DNA of 64,000 nt from Pythium myriotylum (taxonomy: Eukaryota > Oomycota > Peronosporomycetes > Pythiales > Pythiaceae). The position numbers were made by a program, and so were the translations under genes. The notes under the pieces are model-generated. The model saw nothing but the letters and a program-made list of their open reading frames with translations. It was not told the origin of the DNA and did no database searches. The stretch lies in the NCBI GenBank assembly GCA_023091665.1, contig JALJCQ010000007.1:1240001-1304000 (forward strand), read 5' to 3'. Of the stretch, positions 8,954 to 18,062 are shown piece after piece. Within the stretch, counting starts at the first letter, position 1. Each line of letters starts with the position of its first letter.

Positions 8954-10819
8954 ATGAAGACCCTCACCAACGACGACGCCTGGCGCATCGCGATGGAGGC
9001 TGCCGCGGTGCTCAAGGACCGCGCGTGGCTCGTCGAGGCGCGCGACGACGGCGCCACGATGGTCCCCAGCTACGAGTGGATCAACGTCCAAGTGTATGAC
9101 CCCAGGAGCCGCGCGTTCGCCGCGCTCCCTCCCACGGCGGCGGCCAGAACTGTGGATGGCAGTGTCGACTACGCAACTTACGCGCGCGAGACGAGACGAG
9201 CGATGGCACTCTGGACGGCGATCGCGATGGCTCCGGGGTATTCGGCGAGAGAGAACGCGCCGTTCTGGTTGCAAGTGCTCCGGGAAGTGACACCGACATC
9301 ACACGGTCGCGTGTCGGACGTACCTCGATTCTTCGAGACGTCTGATGCTGCATTCCCGCGATTTCGACTCACGTTCCAACCTCGAGACTGCTACGACGAG
9401 GATCTTCACGACGATGATGAAGCAACCGACTGGGTGGAAGAATTCAGTGAGGAGTTCTTCGCTGAAGACAAGGCTGATATTTGCGCGGAACCGTCTTGGG
9501 GGTCGACTAAGTATTGCGGAACCTCATGTCAAGAGCGGAGTTCGCCTTTCCAAGTCGTCTTTCGTATCCCGGTCAAGAGAATTCATAGTCCACTGGGTTC
9601 TTCCTTGGAGCAGCACCGCGACTTTCTCAATGTATCGCGCAAACTTGCCACTGAGCTTGAAGCTCGCCGTGGGAAATTGAGTTTAGCACGCGGGCAGTTC
9701 CCTCTCCAACTTGCGACCTGCCTCGCTATTCCAAGAGGGTCCATACGCCCCGATGAATTTTGTGCAATCGCGAAACACTTCCATCAGTCTACGGGATTGC
9801 AGGTGTCGGGTCTTTGCATAGATCTGGACGAGGAAACATCGCTCGACGCGTTTGCCGATGCAGTGAGGAGTGTCGCTGTGAGATCGCTGACTGTAAACGT
9901 GATGCGATCGACAGTTTCAAGCTTTGAAGGATTGGTTAAGACGCTTCAGTCGTGTCCGTCAATTCTATCGCTTCGGCTCTTCAACGCGTTCTCCGGTGCT
10001 GAAGCCGATCGACAGGCTCAGTGGAGGCGATTGGGGGTTGGCCTCATGCTTTCCAATGTACAAGAGCTTACTTTAGAGCGATCTCACTTGGATGAAGGAG
10101 ATGTTCAGGCTTTCCGATCTGGTTGTGCTTCGCCCACTTCGCTGATCTCACTCACGGTCAAACCCGTGACCTCAGCTGGCGTATCGATTGCAGCCTATAC
10201 CAGTTTTGTGAAATCCGTGGGCGCCTCATTAGAGCATCTCGATGCATCGATGCTTTGTTTGGAGACACCAACCATAGACGATATCATCGAGTCGTGTCCA
10301 AACGTGAAGACCCTCCGCTTTGGTGCTGTGGCGAACTTTACAGCTTCAAAGTTGATGACGATGATGCGTGACAGTTCGTGCCGTATTTCGTCGTTAGCAG
10401 TTAGCTGCTCGAACGCTGACACTCAGGCAATCGCCTTGGCGCTGGCCAACCAACCTTCTGAAGTAGCGCTTGTTGGCGATCACCTGAAGGAGCTCAGTGT
10501 GAGCGTGGAGACACTCGAGCCCGAGACGAGCGACGCAGTGCTGCACATGCTGGACACGAACGAGTCGCTGCGATTCTTGCAGCTGAAGCGACGTAGCCCT
10601 GGACCCACACCCGTCGACGCTCGCATCTCGGCCCATCACCACCGCCAGCTCGTGCGCAGGCTGCCCGTGTCGTACGCCGCGGCGTTCCTGAGCGTGTTGG
10701 GCGACGCCTCCACCACGAGCGAGTGGCCGGCGCTCGAGCGCTTCGATATGGGCGTCGCGTCCGAGATCCTGAGCTTCGCCGGCCACGCCGTCGAGCGTCG
10801 CGTGCAGTGGTGCACGTGA
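8954..10819 (+). CDS. hypothetical protein with leucine-rich-repeat-like C-terminal half
   Basis: 621 aa, no intron seen; ATG at 8954 (MKTLTNDDAW). I do not recognise the N-terminal half, which is rich in aromatic and acidic residues with no signal peptide. From about residue 270 onward there are recurring hydrophobic segments of the type LRLF..., LISLTVKP..., LEHLDAS..., VKTLRFGAV, ISSLAVSC, LKELSVSVE, LRFLQLKR, spaced roughly 25-40 residues apart. This is the texture of degenerate leucine-rich repeats forming a solenoid. No catalytic motif is visible. It lies between a MAPEG gene and an ABCC gene on the same strand but has no evident functional tie to them. It could be an F-box/LRR-type adaptor, but no F-box is apparent. 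Confidence 0.7.
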   Translation: MKTLTNDDAWRIAMEAAAVLKDRAWLVEARDDGATMVPSYEWINVQVYDPRSRAFAALPPTAAARTVDGSVDYATYARETRRAMALWTAIAMAPGYSARENAPFWLQVLREVTPTSHGRVSDVPRFFETSDAAFPRFRLTFQPRDCYDEDLHDDDEATDWVEEFSEEFFAEDKADICAEPSWGSTKYCGTSCQERSSPFQVVFRIPVKRIHSPLGSSLEQHRDFLNVSRKLATELEARRGKLSLARGQFPLQLATCLAIPRGSIRPDEFCAIAKHFHQSTGLQVSGLCIDLDEETSLDAFADAVRSVAVRSLTVNVMRSTVSSFEGLVKTLQSCPSILSLRLFNAFSGAEADRQAQWRRLGVGLMLSNVQELTLERSHLDEGDVQAFRSGCASPTSLISLTVKPVTSAGVSIAAYTSFVKSVGASLEHLDASMLCLETPTIDDIIESCPNVKTLRFGAVANFTASKLMTMMRDSSCRISSLAVSCSNADTQAIALALANQPSEVALVGDHLKELSVSVETLEPETSDAVLHMLDTNESLRFLQLKRRSPGPTPVDARISAHHHRQLVRRLPVSYAAAFLSVLGDASTTSEWPALERFDMGVASEILSFAGHAVERRVQWCT

Positions 10820-10970
10820 GTGTTGTACGTACTGTATTTGGTTAGTAGACATGTGTTGAGTTTCTGAGTCAAGTCGGAGTGATGGTCTTCCCCCTGGGCG
10901 CTTATGTTGCGCGACAGCACCAGAAGAGATCCTGCCTTCCCTCTGGGGCGTGGAAACGTCGACCTGCCCC

Positions 10971-13900
10971 ATGGCCGCCAAGTACGCGACGTTCCGCGAC
11001 GCCGACGAGCGCGGCGACGCCACGAGGCACCCGCAGACCGCGGCCTCGTGTCTCTCGAGACTCTTCCTCGGATGGGTCTCGCCGCTCATGAGTCTCGGCA
11101 ACAGCAAGCAGCTCGACGAGCGCGACATCTGGCCGCTCCAGCGACAGCACCAGGCCGCCGTCGTCGCCGTGCAGTTCGCGCGCGACTTCGAGCGCTCGCG
11201 CTCCATCCCGCGCGCCTTCCTCGCCTCGTTTGGATGGCGCTTCGCGTTCACGGGGCTCCTCTTCTTTCTCGCGACGGCCTCCACGCTCGTCGGGCCTGTC
11301 GTGTTGAATCACGTTGTCGCGGCGATGTCGGAAGGAGAGTACGACACAAACGACCTCGCCAAGTGGATCTTTGCACTGCTTGGAACGCAACTGTTCCAGG
11401 CGCTGGCCGATAACTATGCTAACTTTGACTCGGAAGTCATGGCGATCCAGTTCACGGCCGCGCTCAAGAGCCTCGTGTATCGCAAGGCGCTGCGTCTCAA
11501 TGCCGAGGCGCGCAAGGAGAAGTCTACGGGCGACATCACGAACCTGTACACGACCGACTGTGATATGATCCTCATGGCTGCGTACTACGTGCACCAGCTC
11601 TGGATCGTCCCACTGCAGATCGTGGCCGTAAGCGTGCTGCTCTACCGCTTACTCGGCCCAGCGTCCTTTGCAGGTTTTGCTGTCATCGCCGTAGTGTTCT
11701 TCATCAACCAGTTCATCTCGACCACGATCTACAACTTGTATATGCGCTTTATGCAGTCGAAAGACTTGCGACTTAAGGCTGTCTCTGAGGCTTTCAAGTC
11801 CATCACGATTGTCAAGTTCAACGCATGGGAGGACAAGTTCCTCGAGCGCATCGGTGAAGCGAGAGCGCGAGAAGTGGAAACTATCTGGAACTTCATGAAG
11901 TTCAACGCCATGAGTGTTGTGCTCACGTGGGGGCTTCCTGTGTTCATCTCGGTTGCATCATTCAGTGTATACACAAGTGTCATGCATCGGGAGCTTACAC
12001 CTGCGATCGTCTTCACGAGTATTGCACTGTTCCAGCTTGTACAGATTCCGCTACGCTACATCACCGACATAATTGCGTCTGTTGTCAAAGCTAAAGTCGC
12101 GGAGCAACGAATTGACGATTTTTTGGACTTACCAGAACTTGATAACGATAGCATCCTCACGATTGATCATCAAGAAGCGGACAAGTACATTGCCGGCAAT
12201 GTCATTGTTGCCATCGAGAACGCAACCTTTGAGTGGGAGGAGGATTCGCCTATCCTCGAGCACATCAACTTGGAAGTGAAAGTAGGTGATTTCGTCGTCG
12301 TGCATGGCCCTGTCGGGTGTGGCAAGTCTTCTCTCTGCTCCGCACTCATCGGCGATATGATCAAGTCAAAGGGCCAGGTATATGTTGGTGGCACCGTCGC
12401 CTACTGCTCCCAACAACCATGGATCCAACACGCCACCGTGCGAGACAACATCCTCTTTGGTCGCCCCTTCGATCGCAAAAAGTATGACAAGGTCCTCGAC
12501 GCGTGTGCTCTCACCAAAGACTTGCAGTCGTTGCCGAGCGGAGACCGCACCGAGATCGGAGAGCGAGGGGTCAACTTGTCGGGTGGCCAGAAAGCTCGTG
12601 TGGCGTTGGCTCGCGCGTGCTACAGCGACGCGAGTATCTTCATTCTGGACGCACCGTTGTCGGCTGTGGACGCGATCGTGCAGAACGAGATCTTCCAGAA
12701 GTGTTTGTTGGGTTTGCTTCGTCACCGCACTGTGATCCTGGTGACACACAACCCGGAGATCATTGCATCTGAGCACGTGACCCGAGCGGTGACGATCAAT
12801 GAGAATGGAGCACTTTTGGAGACTCGCTCGACTCGTGGTGATAGGCCTGTGGCTGATGCTATAGTGACACCTCTTGCCTCACAGGCGTATGTCCGGAAAA
12901 CTTATGAGGAGTTCGAAGGTTTCCCGAGTGACACGAAGAAAGAATGGGCAAGCAATCGAGTTGGCGCCAACGAGGTCCAGGAACTAACAGATAGATCGAT
13001 CGGACTTCCTTCTCCTTATCGTCAACGAGCCCACACTGGAACTTCTGAGGAGAGCTGGGAAGCCAGTGGAATTAGCAAGCTTGACGAATCTGAAGAAACC
13101 CACCGCCTTGTTGATGACGAAGAACGCAAAGAAGGTCGCGTTGGCTTCCATGTTTTCAAGGCGTACTACAATGCAGTGGGTGGGTTCCCAGTGCTGGCCA
13201 TTGTACTGCTGTCGCAAGCACTTTGGCAAGGACTGCAAATTTCGAGTGACTTTTGGCTGAGCGCATGGTCAACTGATTCTGCTGCGGAACCCGAAGATGC
13301 CGTGCCAGAGAGTTCACGCATCCAAATCTACACGCTGCTGGGTCTAACATCCGCGTTTATGGTTGTGATTCGAACACTAACAGTCTCATATTTTGGACTA
13401 CGCGCTGCAAAGCGGATGTTTGACCGGATGACGTTCTCGCTGATGCACGCACCCATCAAGTTCTTCGATGTTAACCCAATTGGGCGCATTTTGATGCGCT
13501 ATTCCAATGATGTGACGGATGTGGATATTCCGGTGCCACTTTCTTTTGGCGGCTTTTTCGCCAACTTGTTTGCGGTAGGTTGCACCCTGGTGACCACGGC
13601 AGTGATCATCCAGTGGAAGGGTCTGTTCCTTCTCCCAGTTGTGATTCTCTGTACGTTTGTGGGCGTCTTCTATCTCCAACCCGCTCGAGAGGTCGAACGA
13701 ATTCTTCGAACCTCAGAAGCACCAATTCTTAGTCATCTTTCGGAATCGATTGAGGGTGGCCCAACTATCCGAGCGTTTGGTCAGAACGATGTTAACCGCT
13801 TTCAGTCAACTAACAACGAGAAACTCGATGTAGCCAACAAGATCTGGTATGCTCGTCTTGCCATTTCGAGGTGGTTTGGTTTGCGGATCCAGCTCTTGGG

Positions 13901-14909
13901 AAGTATGCTCGTTTTCACTGTTGCGTATTCCCTCGTGCTTCTCCATAACCAACTATCAGCCGCCATCGTCGGACTCGCATTCTCGTATGTTCTAAAGGTT
14001 TCAACTAGCATGGAACGTATTGTTCAGGCTTGGTCCAGCGTGGAGACGACAATGGTAAGCCCTGAGCGCATCCAGCAATACATCGACGTTGAGCAAGAAG
14101 CACCGCACAAGGTGCCATCCTTCGACCCTCCAGCGTCACCGCCTTGGCCATCAAAAGGCTGTGTTGAGTTTGCCGATGTCTCTTTCCGATATAAAGATGC
14201 CGACCGACTTGAGCTGAAGAACCTGAACTTTTCAATTGCTGGAGGGGAGAAGATTGGCATTGTTGGCCGGACTGGTGCCGGAAAATCAAGTCTGACGATG
14301 GCGCTCTTCAGAATCAATGAACTCGCTGCTGGTGCCGTCATAATCGACGGAGTGGACGTCGGCAAAATTGGACTCAAGGCGCTGCGTCAAAAGATGTCGA
14401 TCATCCCTCAGAACCCCGTGCTTTTCAAGGGCCCGGTAAGGAATTATCTTGATCCATTCGACGAGTACACGGACGAGGAGCTTTGGGACTGTATTCGTCG
14501 TGTGGGACTATTTGATCGAATCTCCGATGAAGCTGACAAACTCGAGTACACTGTCGAAGAAAACGGAGAAAACTTCAGCGTCGGCGAGAGACAGATGCTC
14601 TGCATGGCCCGCGCACTACTCCGAGACTCGCGCATCGTCATCTTCGACGAGGCCACGGCCGCCATCGACCACGAGACCGACCAGAAGCTGCAGCGTGTGA
14701 TCCGAGAGGCCTTCGACAAGTCGACGGTGCTCACGATCGCACATCGTCTGGACACGATCTTGGATTCGGACCGCATCTTGGTGCTGGAAGGAGGCGAGGT
14801 GGTGGAGTTCGCGTCTCCTTCGGATTTGGTGAAGAAGGGCTCGGGTCATTTCTTTGAGTTGATGCAGGAGGGAGGCTACTTGGACAAGTTTATTGGAAAT
14901 CGTCTCTGA
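10971..14909 (+). CDS. ABCC/MRP-type ABC transporter (copy 2)
   Basis: 1312 aa, intact, from the ATG at 10971 (MAAKYATF). Layout TMD1-NBD1-TMD2-NBD2 without an extra N-terminal TMD0, like animal MRP4-type 'short' ABCC pumps. NBD1 has Walker A near residue 448 (VGCGKSS), LSGGQKAR near 536, and Walker B ILDAPLSAVD with Asp560 followed by Ala561 where MRPs have an acidic residue. NBD2 has GRTGAGKSS near 1099, FSVGERQ and a canonical FDEA (Asp1226-Glu1227). The linker (about 650-710) is hydrophilic and ends in a stretch shared by all copies (THRLVDDEERKEGRVGF). It probably exports glutathione or other anionic conjugates. TMDs differ clearly from copies 1 and 3, while NBD1 12383-12770 and the end 14530-14880 are nearly identical to them. 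Confidence 0.93.
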   Translation: MAAKYATFRDADERGDATRHPQTAASCLSRLFLGWVSPLMSLGNSKQLDERDIWPLQRQHQAAVVAVQFARDFERSRSIPRAFLASFGWRFAFTGLLFFLATASTLVGPVVLNHVVAAMSEGEYDTNDLAKWIFALLGTQLFQALADNYANFDSEVMAIQFTAALKSLVYRKALRLNAEARKEKSTGDITNLYTTDCDMILMAAYYVHQLWIVPLQIVAVSVLLYRLLGPASFAGFAVIAVVFFINQFISTTIYNLYMRFMQSKDLRLKAVSEAFKSITIVKFNAWEDKFLERIGEARAREVETIWNFMKFNAMSVVLTWGLPVFISVASFSVYTSVMHRELTPAIVFTSIALFQLVQIPLRYITDIIASVVKAKVAEQRIDDFLDLPELDNDSILTIDHQEADKYIAGNVIVAIENATFEWEEDSPILEHINLEVKVGDFVVVHGPVGCGKSSLCSALIGDMIKSKGQVYVGGTVAYCSQQPWIQHATVRDNILFGRPFDRKKYDKVLDACALTKDLQSLPSGDRTEIGERGVNLSGGQKARVALARACYSDASIFILDAPLSAVDAIVQNEIFQKCLLGLLRHRTVILVTHNPEIIASEHVTRAVTINENGALLETRSTRGDRPVADAIVTPLASQAYVRKTYEEFEGFPSDTKKEWASNRVGANEVQELTDRSIGLPSPYRQRAHTGTSEESWEASGISKLDESEETHRLVDDEERKEGRVGFHVFKAYYNAVGGFPVLAIVLLSQALWQGLQISSDFWLSAWSTDSAAEPEDAVPESSRIQIYTLLGLTSAFMVVIRTLTVSYFGLRAAKRMFDRMTFSLMHAPIKFFDVNPIGRILMRYSNDVTDVDIPVPLSFGGFFANLFAVGCTLVTTAVIIQWKGLFLLPVVILCTFVGVFYLQPAREVERILRTSEAPILSHLSESIEGGPTIRAFGQNDVNRFQSTNNEKLDVANKIWYARLAISRWFGLRIQLLGSMLVFTVAYSLVLLHNQLSAAIVGLAFSYVLKVSTSMERIVQAWSSVETTMVSPERIQQYIDVEQEAPHKVPSFDPPASPPWPSKGCVEFADVSFRYKDADRLELKNLNFSIAGGEKIGIVGRTGAGKSSLTMALFRINELAAGAVIIDGVDVGKIGLKALRQKMSIIPQNPVLFKGPVRNYLDPFDEYTDEELWDCIRRVGLFDRISDEADKLEYTVEENGENFSVGERQMLCMARALLRDSRIVIFDEATAAIDHETDQKLQRVIREAFDKSTVLTIAHRLDTILDSDRILVLEGGEVVEFASPSDLVKKGSGHFFELMQEGGYLDKFIGNRL

Positions 14910-15013
14910 GGTCTGTGAACTTGTTCGTGCGTACATGGTGGATAACAAAGCGAAGAAATTCTTCTTTGGCCTTTATGCATTTCTTTCCTAATGACTAGAT
15001 GTTGATTGGATAT

Positions 15014-17392
15014 CTACAATTCAAATTCTTCATCGTGGATGTCAAAACATGTTGAGTCGACACTCGCAACAGCGGTTTCTGTTGCTCTTTTCAATGCTTC
15101 TGGCCCGGAGACAAACACACCAACGGTCCCACGCAGCGTAGCAGCACAACTGCGTCTGCTCGACAGGAGATCAGCATAAACTTTTCGCACGGCTCGATCC
15201 ATGTTTGGTCGCTGACCGACTACGACGTTGTATTCTGCAAGCAAGTCTCCATATGTTGTGATATCGTCCCCAGATGCCAACGACACGGTTTCAATTGGCC
15301 CAAGACGCTCTTGACTCAGCTCCGTGTCTTGGATCGCAGCTTCGAACGTACCCAGTTTTTGAACGAAGTTATCCACCAAGACGAACAAGTACGCGAGCGG
15401 TGCGATGGAGAACATAACCATGCAATCAACGAAGTTCTGCAAGGGCCAGTACTGGGTCTTTTGGCCGTGGTCCATCATGACGCCCCCGTCGAAGTCTAGG
15501 TACAGAATTGCCGCAGAGCTGACTGAAAGAACCGTCCCAAACAGGACAGCGCGATAAGTCCGACCCCTTAGAGGTTCAGCAAACGGGCAGGCTGGGCGTT
15601 TGGAAACTGAGGATTCCATCTCTCTGGGTCTTTGAAGGGCTATGGTCTTGAGACAATGCGAACGGTAGAGTAGCGAGTCCAATTTTTCATCGGTTTGACT
15701 TCGTGTCAAGTAAAATTCGAATGTGAAGACGTCGCGTGTCTGCTCACAGGACCGGAGAAGCTGAAGCACTGGATGAATCTCTTGGAGCAAGGCAAGCTCG
15801 CGAAATGCGAACACAAAGTGAATGCAACGCGTGCTGGGCCAGTGCGCCCCTCGACTCACTCGGCATGCAATGTCCTGGAGCATTGCAAAGAGAGGCGTGA
15901 CACCGATACCCCCGCCGACAAGACACAGGGTCCCATACTGGTTGTATGACTCGAGCGAGGCGCCGTAGTAGCCGTCCACATAAATCACAGGCTGCTCCCC
16001 ATTCTGCTCACACTCTCCAGCGTATTGAACGAGGTCGTTCGTCCAGTTCCCGAGTGACTTGAGCCATATCGTGAAAGAATTCGCGCTCGTCAGAGGCGAA
16101 GAACCAATCGTAAACGCGTGCCACTGCCACTTGGAGATGGCCGGGATGTTCAGGTATACGAATTGACCCACTTCATAGTTGCCACCGCGCTGAGTGGATC
16201 GGGAGACAACGATCTTGAGGATGCCGTCGCCGAGCACGGAACACTCTTCGATCGGCACCGGCGCTGAAGCGTTTGTCGAGCTTATCACACGGTCTACCAA
16301 GTAAATTGTGAAGGAGGGCAACAACCACCAGATGATAACACCCCAATGGAGCACGGCAAAGATCACCGCTGGAACGAATGCGTAGTGAGCATAGTAGAAC
16401 GTCTCATACATGTTGCGGCGGATCCATGGAAGAGACGTCGCGGCGAGAATAAGCATAAAAAAGAGCGAGATCTCACCGAAGACGTTGAACCACGCAGGAT
16501 ACCCCTTGGAGAAATAGTCGAGTGAGCAGTCGAAGCACGGCATGGACTTTTCCCATAAGACGCCATCGTGATACCAGACTGGATAGAAGGGCAGACCGTG
16601 AGCGACCGCCGTCACGAGTGTCGCGACACCGAGCCAGCGGTGAAACTTCATCCCATTCGCGTACGAGATGCCCATGAACTCCATCCACGCGCTGTTGCGT
16701 GTCGCTGGTAAGAAGAGGAATGCCATATTGTACATGCAGTTGTAGCCCATGATGATACCGATGATCTCAAGCGTTGTGTAGACTGTGTACGTCTTACCAG
16801 GTAGAGGGTAGTAGTTAAGCAGATAGAACCATCCGATCACGACAATCGTGAGATTACCGATGGCGAATAGCGAGAGGAAGAGGAGTTCGCCAAAGCTGAA
16901 GTCTCTCACATATCCCAACTTCCCATTGGGCGACGGCTTGCGACGGAGTCCGATACCAGCGCGAAGCACCTGTTGCGACACGACACGATGCACATTCTGA
17001 GGCCCTCGCATCAACTCCAGCGCAATCGTGCCGATTGCGAACGGCACGACACCGAAGAGGAAGAGGAAGGCCGGTCGACCCATCTCAGGATGGGGCTTCG
17101 GAGTACCATCAGGCTGAATCGTAGTCCACCAAGCCGCGATCCAGTCCATGAGCACAAGCTGCACCCACGACGCAGGGAAGACCACGAACGCGGCAAAGTA
17201 GATGACCATAGAGATTACGAGGACGATCTGGAGGACCGACGACGTCGACGTCGAGCTGTCTTTGACCAGGGACCATCTTGCTGCATCATACCACGCACGT
17301 CGCTTGAGTTCGCTTTGATGCTTGGGACCAGTCTTCAATAGCGGCTCGAGCTCGATCTCGCCGCCTCGGTCGGCAGCTCCGATCACGACCAT
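15014..17392 (-). CDS. ferric reductase / NADPH-oxidase-like flavocytochrome
   Basis: 792 aa from the ATG at 17392 (MVVIGAADRG). It belongs to the ferric reductase transmembrane superfamily: membrane helices with haem-ligand His candidates in HRWLGV...HGLPFYP and ...HYAFVPAVIFAVLHWG, then a ferredoxin-reductase-type module with the FAD site HAFTIGSSP and the NADPH-binding GGGIGVTPLFAML. Such enzymes pass electrons from NADPH through FAD and two haems across the membrane to ferric chelates or oxygen. No EF hands are seen, so FRE-like is preferred to NOX5-like. Oddly, the NAD-binding half contains about 67 residues (611-677, 15362-15562) with two further predicted helices before the terminal SGPEAL motif. 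It sits convergently between two ABCC genes. Confidence 0.85.
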   Translation of the reverse strand: MVVIGAADRGGEIELEPLLKTGPKHQSELKRRAWYDAARWSLVKDSSTSTSSVLQIVLVISMVIYFAAFVVFPASWVQLVLMDWIAAWWTTIQPDGTPKPHPEMGRPAFLFLFGVVPFAIGTIALELMRGPQNVHRVVSQQVLRAGIGLRRKPSPNGKLGYVRDFSFGELLFLSLFAIGNLTIVVIGWFYLLNYYPLPGKTYTVYTTLEIIGIIMGYNCMYNMAFLFLPATRNSAWMEFMGISYANGMKFHRWLGVATLVTAVAHGLPFYPVWYHDGVLWEKSMPCFDCSLDYFSKGYPAWFNVFGEISLFFMLILAATSLPWIRRNMYETFYYAHYAFVPAVIFAVLHWGVIIWWLLPSFTIYLVDRVISSTNASAPVPIEECSVLGDGILKIVVSRSTQRGGNYEVGQFVYLNIPAISKWQWHAFTIGSSPLTSANSFTIWLKSLGNWTNDLVQYAGECEQNGEQPVIYVDGYYGASLESYNQYGTLCLVGGGIGVTPLFAMLQDIACRVSRGAHWPSTRCIHFVFAFRELALLQEIHPVLQLLRSCEQTRDVFTFEFYLTRSQTDEKLDSLLYRSHCLKTIALQRPREMESSVSKRPACPFAEPLRGRTYRAVLFGTVLSVSSAAILYLDFDGGVMMDHGQKTQYWPLQNFVDCMVMFSIAPLAYLFVLVDNFVQKLGTFEAAIQDTELSQERLGPIETVSLASGDDITTYGDLLAEYNVVVGQRPNMDRAVRKVYADLLSSRRSCAATLRGTVGVFVSGPEALKRATETAVASVDSTCFDIHDEEFEL

Positions 17393-18062
17393 TTCGACCG
17401 GATCAGCGTGTCGCGACGTTTTAGTGTAGTGCGGGAGTGCGGAACCGAGTCGGTGGACAGTTGCCGGTGGCCACACACGACGATTCTTCTAGTCGATGGC
17501 CACGGTGGCACCGCCTTAGGAGCTCCTTCCATCGGAGCTGGAGATTCTTTGACCATCGAGCTGAGCGGCGAGAATCTCCGACGGACAAGAGGGCGACGCA
17601 GCCAATCAGCGCCGAAGGCGCGTGGCGTACGCGTGTCACCAGCCAAGCCTGAGAGAATCAGGCCATCGCAGTGATGATGGTGCTGACGGCATCATCCGGG
17701 GGACTGACGAAGACACTTCAACCTCCGTCGCCGCCTCACCTGCGCTCGGAGCGAATCCAGTGAACCGTGAGTACTGTACGCGACTTGGTGTGAGCGCCAT
17801 CGCCCTTGTCTACGCGGCACGTTCGGGGGACCTCTGCGTGAGGAATCGAAGCGTTCATCGCGCGAGTGCTCCCAGTATCAATCGACGATCCATGCGAATT
17901 TCCTGAGTGAAGATGCTGACCAAAGCGACTGAAAACGGGCGTACCTGACGAGGAGGTCAGTAGCAGATCGTTATCGCTGTAGCAGGAGCACCATCCATCC
18001 ACCACAGAATCGGCAACTTTCACATTGAACGATTAATCTCTTGACATAGGTTCTTACGTTCT
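17393..18062. other. intergenic region, no gene seen
   Basis: 670 bp between the reductase start and the end of ABCC copy 3, both on the minus strand. It should contain the reductase promoter and the 3' end of copy 3. Small open frames here are short, overlap each other on both strands and show no recognisable motif; I see no repeat or RNA gene. Confidence 0.5.
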
